Shown: positions 8,405 to 14,413 of the stretch, in pieces
Position numbering within the stretch: the first letter of the stretch is position 1
Layout of the letters: every line of letters begins with the position of its first letter
NCBI GenBank assembly: GCA_024275515.1
Contig: JAJRYZ010000127.1
Location: 1 to 33,513 of the forward strand
DNA: 33,513 nucleotides
Reading direction: 5' to 3'
From: Spirochaetota bacterium
GTDB taxonomy: Bacteria > Spirochaetota > Spirochaetia > ARS1246
Made by a program: the position numbers and the translations under genes
Notes under the pieces: model-generated
Told to the model about the DNA's origin: nothing
Seen by the model: the letters and a program-made list of their open reading frames with translations, nothing else
Database searches by the model: none

Positions 8405-8433
8405 ATTGTAGCAAGGGCGAAGTCGGCTGTCAG
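8405..8433 (-). promoter_or_regulatory. Near-consensus sigma-70 promoter for DUF4321-maf
   Basis: On the minus strand CTGACA (8433-8428) is followed after exactly 17 bp by TACAAT (8410-8405), each 5 of 6 matches to consensus. Initiation would be expected at about 8398, one base before the DUF4321 ATG at 8397. It lies in the 60-bp gap after lemA. Confidence 0.75.
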
Positions 8434-8457
8434 CAGCGACCCGCCGAGCGCAGCGAT

Positions 8458-9042
8458 CTACGACCCGAAATCGACTTTGGGCGCGGTGCGAGCGCTTTCC
8501 TCGATTTCGAAATACTCACGCTGTTCGAAACCCATGGACCGCGCGATCATCGAACCCGGGAATGTGCGAACCTTGGTGTTGTAGCGGCGCACCTGATCGT
8601 TGTACCGCTTGCGGGCGACGGCGATCCTGTTCTCGGTCCCCGCCAGTTCGTCCATCAGCTGCGTCATCTGTGCGCCGGAGCGAATCTCGGGATAGTTCTC
8701 CATAACCACGAGAAGCCTGCCGAGCGCGCTTTGTACTTGGTTATAGCCGTTCGCAGTCTCCTCGACGGTAGACGCACCGGCGAGACGCGCCCGCGCATCG
8801 GCGATTGCCGTAAAAACCTCGCGCTCTTGGCTCATCGCCCCCCGAACGGATTCGACGAGGTTGCCGATGAGGTCGCTTCTGCGTTGAAGCTGATTGTCGA
8901 TCTCCGCCCACGCCGAGTTGATCTCTTCGTCCAGAGTAATGACGGCGTTTCGCGATCGGACGTACCACGAACCGAAGATGAGCGCCAGAATGACAATTAT
9001 GAAAACGCCGGTAAACATACCGGCTCGTCTGCGTGCGGACAT
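8458..9042 (-). CDS. lemA: LemA-family protein
   Basis: A 194-residue LemA protein: one N-terminal membrane segment (about 9-27), then a long helical bundle. The characteristic motif is at about 44-63 (AWAEIDNQLQRRSDLIGNLV), followed by VFTAIADARARL, QSALGRLLVVMENYPEI and the conserved RYNDQVRRYNTKVRTFP near the C-terminus. The function is unsettled, although LemA genes are often paired with TPM-domain genes as here. The frame extends upstream to 9207, but that part is an artefact opposite the Gly-rich tail of the next gene. GGGAGG sits 7 bp before the ATG at 9042 and decides the start. Confidence 0.93.
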   Translation of the reverse strand: MSARRRAGMFTGVFIIVILALIFGSWYVRSRNAVITLDEEINSAWAEIDNQLQRRSDLIGNLVESVRGAMSQEREVFTAIADARARLAGASTVEETANGYNQVQSALGRLLVVMENYPEIRSGAQMTQLMDELAGTENRIAVARKRYNDQVRRYNTKVRTFPGSMIARSMGFEQREYFEIEESARTAPKVDFGS

Positions 9043-9073
9043 GTCCATGCCTCCCGTTGTCGATCTCTTTATC

Positions 9074-9850
9074 TCAGAACCCGCGCGACGCGCCGCCTCC
9101 GCCGAAGCCGCCTCCGCCGAAGCCGCCGAACCCGCCTCCTCCGAAGCCGCCGCGCGAAGAAGAACCGAACCCGCCGCGCGTATACCGTCCGTGTCCCATT
9201 CCTCCAAGCAGAATCAGCGGAAGAAAGAACCGGCCGCCTCCGGTGAAGAAGATAATCAGAAAGATGATAAGCGGCACGAGACTTCGTGAGCTCGCGCCAC
9301 GTGTGGTCTCGTACTTGTCGCTTTCGGCCGACGAGACGTCTTCTATTTGTACGCCGTACTCTTTCGCGATCACCCCCGCGATACCCTCGACCGCCTTTAC
9401 GAATCCCGTCCCGAAGTCGTCGTTGCGGAAGTAGGGGATCATCGACGTGTCCATGATCCTCCCGACCTTTCCGTCCGGGAGAGCGCCTTCAAGTCCGTAC
9501 CCCACTTCGATCCGCGCCCGCCTTTCAGCCACCGCGAGAACCAGCAGAACGCCGTTGTCCTTGCCCTTCTCGCCGACGCCCCATTGCTCGGCCATGCCGA
9601 GGGAAAGCGCTTCGACCGTAGGGAAATCGCCGAGCGAGGACACCGTGGCAACGACGATCTCGGCGCCGGTCGAACGTTTGACCGCGGCAGAGATGCGCGC
9701 GATGCGTGCCTCATCACGATCGCTGATAACGTCGGCGAAATCGTTGACGTACCCGACCGGCGCCGGGATTTTCTGTGCCGATGCCGCGAAACCGACGAAA
9801 AGAAGTAATGCAAAGGCGGCGCCCCGCCTCGTTTCACGCATCCATCGCAT
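9074..9850 (-). CDS. TPM-domain (YgcG-type) membrane-anchored protein
   Basis: A 258-residue protein with a signal peptide (about 1-25, ending AASA). The TPM domain spans about 30-175: YVNDFADVISDRDEARI, GAEIVVATVSSL, GKDNGVLLVLAVAERRARIEVGYGLEGALPDG. A membrane segment is at about 200-222. The extreme C-terminus is Gly-rich (GGFGGGGFGG repeats), encoded by CCG/AAG triplet-rich DNA at about 9077-9180. TPM domains occur in phosphatase-like and photosystem-repair proteins and are extracytoplasmic. The pairing with lemA, 31 bp downstream, is recurrent. The ATG at 9850 has GGAG 7 bp upstream and lies within the end of the previous gene (17-bp overlap). Confidence 0.9.
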   Translation of the reverse strand: MRWMRETRRGAAFALLLFVGFAASAQKIPAPVGYVNDFADVISDRDEARIARISAAVKRSTGAEIVVATVSSLGDFPTVEALSLGMAEQWGVGEKGKDNGVLLVLAVAERRARIEVGYGLEGALPDGKVGRIMDTSMIPYFRNDDFGTGFVKAVEGIAGVIAKEYGVQIEDVSSAESDKYETTRGASSRSLVPLIIFLIIFFTGGGRFFLPLILLGGMGHGRYTRGGFGSSSRGGFGGGGFGGFGGGGFGGGGASRGF

Positions 9851-10559
9851 CGACTTTCTCCACGAGCTCGGTCAGACACAGCAGCAACTCGGCGGTCGTC
9901 CTTTTTGCGTCGAGCCGCTCGCCGTCGCGTAACCGCGCGGCGCGCTCGATCGGCGCGACGTCGATTCCGTAGGTTCTTCCGAGAATCGCGATCGAGTCGA
10001 CGGGATTCGCCGACGCACGCTCGACGTCGGCGAGTCTCAGCAAACCCCTAAACAACGCGACCTGAGAGCCGAACCACTCGCGAAGAATGCGTTTGAGCGG
10101 GCGCTGTTTTCCTCCGGTCTCGAGCATGGCGCGCCTGAGCGCCGTCACCGTTCCGCGTAACTCTCCCTCCGCCTGGTGCCTGAGGTGTCGCTTGGTGATC
10201 TGCAGGCGTGCGGCAAGGTCTTCGCCGAATATCACCTTTCGCGAATCCCGAATATCGAGGTATTCCATCGGGAATACGTCGGCCGAATCCACGAACTCCT
10301 TTTCGGTCAGAAGCAACGGCGTAATCCGGCTTTTTTTCATGACGCGCGACGCGTTCCGTCCAAAAGCCGAAACGCCATCCGGGTCGGCGGCCGCGATGAT
10401 AATCAACACGTTGACGTCGGACAACCCGTCGACGAATCCACCGGCGACCGAGCTACCGTATAGCGTCACCGACGCAAGGTTTGCCCCGAACGCGTCACGA
10501 ACGATCGGAAGAAAGATCCGTTCGACGCTCCCGAGAAGCTTTTCTTTTTCTTTACTCAT
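9834..10559 (-). CDS. Nucleotidyltransferase-fold protein, active site possibly degenerate
   Basis: A 241-residue soluble protein. Residues 30-55 (VTLYGSSVAGGFVDGLSDVN) match the Pol-beta-like nucleotidyltransferase signature GS...DxD, but the second metal-binding Asp is Asn50 (D48-V-N50). Downstream it is mostly helical. Its substrate cannot be told: MNT-type, aminoglycoside-adenylyl-like and DUF4111-like enzymes share this core. It overlaps the TPM gene by 17 bp, so the three genes down to lemA probably form one operon. No clear promoter hexamers are visible in the 75-bp gap upstream. Confidence 0.75.
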   Translation of the reverse strand: MSKEKEKLLGSVERIFLPIVRDAFGANLASVTLYGSSVAGGFVDGLSDVNVLIIIAAADPDGVSAFGRNASRVMKKSRITPLLLTEKEFVDSADVFPMEYLDIRDSRKVIFGEDLAARLQITKRHLRHQAEGELRGTVTALRRAMLETGGKQRPLKRILREWFGSQVALFRGLLRLADVERASANPVDSIAILGRTYGIDVAPIERAARLRDGERLDAKRTTAELLLCLTELVEKVDAMDA

Positions 10560-10605
10560 TCATTCCATCCATGTAGTAACGAGGTATTATCAACTACCGC
10601 CCGAA

Positions 10606-10622
10606 GAGCGACTTATTCGCTC
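10606..10622 (-). other. Short hairpin between thioredoxin-like and nucleotidyltransferase genes
   Basis: A perfect 6-bp inverted repeat (GAGCGA / TCGCTC, 5-nt loop) lies shortly after the stop of the thioredoxin-like gene. No U-tract follows. It could be a weak terminator or processing site. Confidence 0.3.
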
Positions 10623-10634
10623 CGCGATCGTAGA

Positions 10635-11228
10635 TCAGGACGGCTGCAGACGAATGCACTCGGAGACTTCGCGCGTCGTCTGCTCCCACATCCCGTCGAT
10701 GTACCACTCGGCCATCTTCTCGAGCAGTTCACGGTACAACGCCGCGAACCGTCTCGCGGCCTCCTTGTTGGCGTCGCGTTCGGCGTACAGACGCATGAAC
10801 TCCGGTCGCTCGGCTTTCCACGCGTCCTTCAGCGGGCCGATCGCGTCGGGTTGCTCCACCCAGCGGCCGATCTCGGCGCCCGCGCCGTCCCAGACCGAAA
10901 CAACCGGAATGTGGTCGATATTCATCTCGTTGTAGTACGACTCGAGCTGCGGGTATTCCGAACCGTGAAATACGACGAGAGGTATTTCGGCGCGTTCAAA
11001 GAGCGGCGCGAGGATAGGGAGGTTACACGCGGAGTCGCCGCACCAGTCTTCGGTCATGATCGTCGCCCGAACGGGTCGCGAATAAGAAGACGCGGCGCGC
11101 TTGAGCGCATCCACATGGGCGGGAACGGGCCCCGCGACGTCGATGAGTCTGCGAACCAGCGAGCGATAGAATTTCAGCTTCGAAAGATACTCGCGGGCCC
11201 CGATGCCGGCGTTGAAATCTATGTCCAT
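10635..11228 (-). CDS. Thioredoxin-fold protein (Thioredoxin_9 type)
   Basis: A 197-residue cytosolic protein. The centre reads TIMTEDWCGDSACNLPIL, then FHGSEYPQLESYYNEM and HIPVVSVWDGAGAEIGRWVEQP. The EDWCGDS motif and following cis-Pro loop fit the Thioredoxin_9 family, for which I know no settled function. Four residues (GDSA) separate the two Cys, unlike the classic CxxC, so ordinary disulphide exchange is doubtful. I start it at the ATG at 11228 (MDIDFNAGIG); the frame is open to 11300, but that part crosses an AT-rich promoter-like patch. A GGGGGGTGG stretch upstream is a poor ribosome-binding site. It is transcribed away from the histone gene. Confidence 0.82.
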   Translation of the reverse strand: MDIDFNAGIGAREYLSKLKFYRSLVRRLIDVAGPVPAHVDALKRAASSYSRPVRATIMTEDWCGDSACNLPILAPLFERAEIPLVVFHGSEYPQLESYYNEMNIDHIPVVSVWDGAGAEIGRWVEQPDAIGPLKDAWKAERPEFMRLYAERDANKEAARRFAALYRELLEKMAEWYIDGMWEQTTREVSECIRLQPS

Positions 11229-11271
11229 GAGCCACCCCCCGCACGCGTCGTCCTCCGCGATTGCTGTCGTC

Positions 11272-11284
11272 AATATAATATAAT
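11272..11284. promoter_or_regulatory. AT-rich -10 cluster between divergent thioredoxin-like and histone genes
   Basis: Two overlapping perfect TATAAT hexamers (11274-11279 and 11279-11284) read on the plus strand, and TATATT hexamers read on the minus strand, in an otherwise GC-rich region. I found no good -35 partner on either strand, so the direction of use is open. For the histone gene this would give a leader of about 130 nt. Confidence 0.45.
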
Positions 11285-11301
11285 CGCGCCGGAAGGCCAC
11301 G

Positions 11302-11354
11302 GACTATAGTCGATTCATCGCCGCGAGTATACCTTTCGTTCGGCCTCGGGCCGA
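11302..11354 (+). promoter_or_regulatory. Palindrome and hairpin upstream of the histone gene
   Basis: GACTATAGTC (11302-11311) is a perfect 10-bp palindrome. At 11340-11354 TCGGCC-TCG-GGCCGA forms a perfect 6-bp stem with a 3-nt loop. Both sit in the 192-bp divergent gap (11229-11420). Candidate operator and leader structure; nothing more can be said from the sequence. Confidence 0.4.
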
Positions 11355-11420
11355 GAGGGAGACTTGATCGCGAGTTTACGGTAGCATGAGCTCCGGTGTA
11401 TCCACCGCAAGGAGTAATGC

Positions 11421-11609
11421 ATGAGCGAAACGGAAACTCTCGTCGTGGCCTCGAAGGTCAAAGCCTACATCAAGTCCGCGTCCGGGCTAAAATGCTCGGC
11501 GGCTGTTATCGAGGCGCTCTCCGACAAGGTGAGACAGCTGTGCGACGCCGCGATCGAAAGCGCCCGCGGAGACAAGAGAAAAACCGTCCAGGATCGCGAC
11601 CTTCGGTAA
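11421..11609 (+). CDS. Bacterial histone-fold protein, single domain
   Basis: A 62-residue protein resembling a minimal histone fold. The N-terminal LVVASKVKAYIKSASG matches the start of the Bdellovibrio-type bacterial histones as I remember them. The central helix is SAAVIEALSDKVRQLCDAAIESA. The end reads RKTVQDRDL, the conserved RKT...D loop seen in archaeal histones (GRKTIKAEDI), where Arg and Asp pair. The chain stops almost at once after this, so helix 3 is nearly absent. That fits the roughly 61-residue bacterial histones of Bdellovibrio and Leptospira (established family). It would be a dimeric DNA-binding chromatin protein (inference). AAGGAG 6 bp before the ATG gives a strong start. 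It stands alone, opposite in strand to its neighbours. Confidence 0.82.
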   Translation: MSETETLVVASKVKAYIKSASGLKCSAAVIEALSDKVRQLCDAAIESARGDKRKTVQDRDLR

Positions 11610-11658
11610 AGCCACGTCGCGCCGAAACGTCTCAATGGCCGCGCGCCGGAGGTCGGTG

Positions 11659-11682
11659 CGGACGTCGTCGAAGCGACGTCCG
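11659..11682. terminator. Perfect 9-bp stem hairpin between convergent histone and recQ genes
   Basis: CGGACGTCG-TCGAAG-CGACGTCCG: nine perfect pairs and a 6-nt loop, only 2 bp from the recQ stop and 49 bp from the histone stop. No T-run on either side, so it is not a textbook intrinsic terminator. Its place between convergent genes favours a two-way termination or 3'-end-protecting role. Confidence 0.5.
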
Positions 11683-11684
11683 TG

Positions 11685-13499
11685 CTACGCTCCGCGAAAC
11701 GAAGCAATCGCGTCGAGAAACGCGGCGCCGTACCGGTCGATTTTGCGGACGCCGACTCCGTAGATCGTCCGCAATTGCCCGGGCGATGCGGGTTTCCTCG
11801 CCGACATCTCGCGAAGCGTGCGGTCGCTGAAGATCATGTAGGCCGGCACTCCCGCGGCCGAGGATAGATCGCGGCGAAGCGCTCGCAGCTTTTCGTAGAG
11901 ATCGGCGTCCGCAGGCTGAAACTTAAGGGACGGGGTTCGGCGCCGATTGTGTTCGGAGCGTGCGGTGTACTCGGACACTTCAAAGTTTACTTTGCCTGCC
12001 AGAAGCGAACGGCTCGCGCGGTTAAGTCGCAGGATCGGAAACCGATCCTCGGTCTGCTCCAGATAGCCCTGAGTCACGAGCTCGTCGATTACCCCGCGCC
12101 AGTATGTCGCCGGCTTTTCCGAACCTGCGCCGAATGTTTTTATCCGGTCGTGTCCCAGTCGCGCGATCTTTTGCGTACGACTTCCGCGAACCACATCCGC
12201 GAGGTGCCTCGCTCCGAATCGTTGCCCCACTCGGTAGACCGCCGAGAGGACGATGCGGGCGTCGCGGGTCGCGTCGATCGGCCTCACTTCTCCGACGCAC
12301 ACGTCGCAACCGCCGCATCCGCCCTCGTTCCCCGTCTCCCCGAAGTAGCGGAGCATCTGGCTTTTCCGACAGGCAATCGTCGTCGCGTAACGGATGATCC
12401 GCGAAAGCGAACGTTCGGCGCGGTTACGTTCTTCCTCGTCCGTGATGGAAGAAAGGAAAAAGCGCGCGCGCTGAGCGTCGCGCGGCGCGTAGAGCAGCTC
12501 GCACTCGGCCGGATCGCCGTCTCGGCCGGCGCGTCCCGACTCTTGATAATACTGCTCCATACCTTTGGGAAGGTCGGCGTGAAGCACGAACCGCACGTTC
12601 GGCTTGTCTATCCCCATTCCAAATGCCACCGTGGCAACGACAACCGATGCCTCGTCGCGGACAAACATTTCCTGATGGCGCGTTCTCGTGTCGGGGTCTA
12701 GACCGGCGTGGTAGGGGACCGCGGCTATTCCTTTCTCAGTAAGCGCTTCGGCGGTACGTTCGACGTGCTCGCGCGTGGAACGATAGACGATGCCGGGAAG
12801 TTCGCGTCTCGCCAGGACGAAATCGAGTATTTGACTCGGCGCGTTCTCCTTTCGCCTGACGCGGTAGAAAAGGTTGGGACGGTCGAAGGAGGCCCTGTGA
12901 ACGAACGGGCTTCGCAGACGAAGTCTTTCGATCGTGTCGTCCTGCACCGTTTTCGTCGCCGTGGCGGTGAAAGCGGCGATCGGAGCGTCCGGGTAGTGAG
13001 TCGAAATCGAGGCAAGGCGGAGGTAGTCGGGGCGGAAATCGTGTCCCCACTCGGAGATACAGTGCGCCTCGTCGACGGCAAAAAAAGCGACGCGAACGCG
13101 ATCGAGCAGTTCCGTGAATGCCCCGTCGGACAAACGTTCCGGTGCGACGTACAGGAGATCAAGCTCTTCGGCGCGTATTCGACGTTCGACCTCGGAACGA
13201 TCGGCGCCGGAGATCGCGCTGTTGAGCATCGCGGCGCGAATCCCGTTTTCGCGCGCCGCGTCGACCTGATCTTTCATCAGCGCGATCAAGGGACTGACGA
13301 CAAGCGCCATGCCGTCGCGCAGCAGAGCGGGCAACTGATAGCAGAGCGACTTGCCCGCGCCGGTAGGCATAACGACGAAGGCGTCGGAACCGTCGACAAT
13401 CGCCCGAATCACCTCTTCCTGTCCGGGGCGAAACGAATCGAACCCGAATACTTCCGAGAGCATCTCCCGGGCGTGGGCGCCGTCGTACCGTCCGTCCAT
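11685..13499 (-). CDS. recQ: ATP-dependent DNA helicase RecQ
   Basis: RecQ is a 3'-5' superfamily 2 helicase in recombinational repair. In 604 residues: FRPGQEEVI (23-31, motif 0), MPTGAGKS (44-51, Walker A), AVDEAHCISEWGHDFRPDY (141-159, DEAH box), FTATAT (177-182), ATVAFGMGIDKPNVR (289-303), YQESGRAGRDG (318-328, arginine finger). The RecQ zinc site is C377, C395, C398 and C401, followed by a winged helix. A C-terminal HRDC domain covers about 530-600 (AGVPAYMIFSDRTL, IYGVGVRKIDRYG). The frame is open far upstream to 13934; I use the ATG at 13499 because it directly precedes the helicase core and follows the GDPD stop by 13 bp. No clear SD, so coupling is likely. Confidence 0.95.
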   Translation of the reverse strand: MDGRYDGAHAREMLSEVFGFDSFRPGQEEVIRAIVDGSDAFVVMPTGAGKSLCYQLPALLRDGMALVVSPLIALMKDQVDAARENGIRAAMLNSAISGADRSEVERRIRAEELDLLYVAPERLSDGAFTELLDRVRVAFFAVDEAHCISEWGHDFRPDYLRLASISTHYPDAPIAAFTATATKTVQDDTIERLRLRSPFVHRASFDRPNLFYRVRRKENAPSQILDFVLARRELPGIVYRSTREHVERTAEALTEKGIAAVPYHAGLDPDTRTRHQEMFVRDEASVVVATVAFGMGIDKPNVRFVLHADLPKGMEQYYQESGRAGRDGDPAECELLYAPRDAQRARFFLSSITDEEERNRAERSLSRIIRYATTIACRKSQMLRYFGETGNEGGCGGCDVCVGEVRPIDATRDARIVLSAVYRVGQRFGARHLADVVRGSRTQKIARLGHDRIKTFGAGSEKPATYWRGVIDELVTQGYLEQTEDRFPILRLNRASRSLLAGKVNFEVSEYTARSEHNRRRTPSLKFQPADADLYEKLRALRRDLSSAAGVPAYMIFSDRTLREMSARKPASPGQLRTIYGVGVRKIDRYGAAFLDAIASFRGA

Positions 13500-13512
13500 C
13501 GTCGGTTTCGCG

Positions 13513-14403
13513 CTACGCCTCTTCGTCGGTACCCGTCGCCGAAGGGTCGTCGGCACCGCTTGAAACGCCGTGCGAAAAAGCTTCGTCGACGTGGAAAAGC
13601 GTCGCCCGGTTCGAGAGCACGACGTCGATCCCTCGTCGCGCGAAGTCCGCGGCCTCCGCCTCGTCGTCGGAAAAGAAGAGATTGCAGACCATGCCGCTTT
13701 CGTGCGCGAGCCGAATGGAGTCGTCGTCGACATCTCTTCCGAACTGGACGCGGGCGCAACCGAATGCGCGCGCGGTCTCAACGAGCCGGCGACCGTCGTC
13801 CTGGTGTGCGAGACACGCGCGGTCGATGTGCGGAGCGTAGGTACGCGCCGCATCGAGGACCGACTCATCACCGGCGAAGTAGACGTTCTCTTCAAGACCG
13901 TGCGCTTCGACGATGCTTCCCGCTTTACGTACAAGCCCGGCGTCCCGACCGCAGTCCTTTAAGTGGATATTGAGTGTGGCGCGCGATTGAACCAGAGCGA
14001 GGACCTCTTCGAATCGTGGAACGTGGACGCCTCGCCACTCGACTCCGAACCGACAACCGGCGTCGAGGCGGCGAATTTCGCCCCAGTCGAGCCTCGAAAT
14101 CTCTCCGACGCCGTCGGTGGTCCGATCGACACGCGGGTCGTGACACACCACGGGAACGCCGTCGGCCGAAAGCCACAGGTCGAACTCGATCTCGTCCACT
14201 CCGAGCGCGAGCGCTGCAGCAAACGCCGGCAGAGTATTCTCGGGGCATGCGGCGGAGAACCCTCGATGGGCGCAGACGCGGGGGAATCGACGGCCCGCGA
14301 CGGAGGCAGATTCGAACTCGCCGCCCGCCGCCGCGGCGGCCTCGTCGAGTGATCCGGATTCGGGGTAGGGCGGCTGAACAATCGTGAACGTTCGTCTTTT
14401 CAT
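13513..14403 (-). CDS. Glycerophosphodiester phosphodiesterase
   Basis: GDPD enzymes split glycerophosphodiesters into an alcohol and glycerol 3-phosphate. The core shows H46-R47-G, E55-N-T, E71-I-E-F-D75 and H88-D-P, the catalytic and metal-binding residues of the TIM-barrel family; the protein has 296 residues. There is no signal peptide, so it is probably cytosolic. The first 40 residues (starting MKRRTFTIVQPPYPESGS, then Ala/Ser-rich) do not look like GDPD. They are preceded by an excellent AGGAGG at 14415-14410 and the ATG at 14403. This could be a remnant of another gene start. It lies 10 bp after the Na/Pi symporter gene, suggesting joint handling of phosphate sources. Confidence 0.9.
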   Translation of the reverse strand: MKRRTFTIVQPPYPESGSLDEAAAAAGGEFESASVAGRRFPRVCAHRGFSAACPENTLPAFAAALALGVDEIEFDLWLSADGVPVVCHDPRVDRTTDGVGEISRLDWGEIRRLDAGCRFGVEWRGVHVPRFEEVLALVQSRATLNIHLKDCGRDAGLVRKAGSIVEAHGLEENVYFAGDESVLDAARTYAPHIDRACLAHQDDGRRLVETARAFGCARVQFGRDVDDDSIRLAHESGMVCNLFFSDDEAEAADFARRGIDVVLSNRATLFHVDEAFSHGVSSGADDPSATGTDEEA

Positions 14404-14413
14404 ACGCGACCTC

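Noticed and set aside
8731-9434. Pro/Ala/Arg-rich open frames on the plus strand around 9.0-9.4 kb
   Set aside because: They arise from the triplet-rich DNA encoding the Gly-rich tail of the TPM protein; no independent gene signals.
13500-13934. Long N-terminal extension of RecQ
   Set aside because: It overlaps the GDPD gene in another frame and is Arg/Thr/Ser-rich with no domain; RecQ is complete from 13499.
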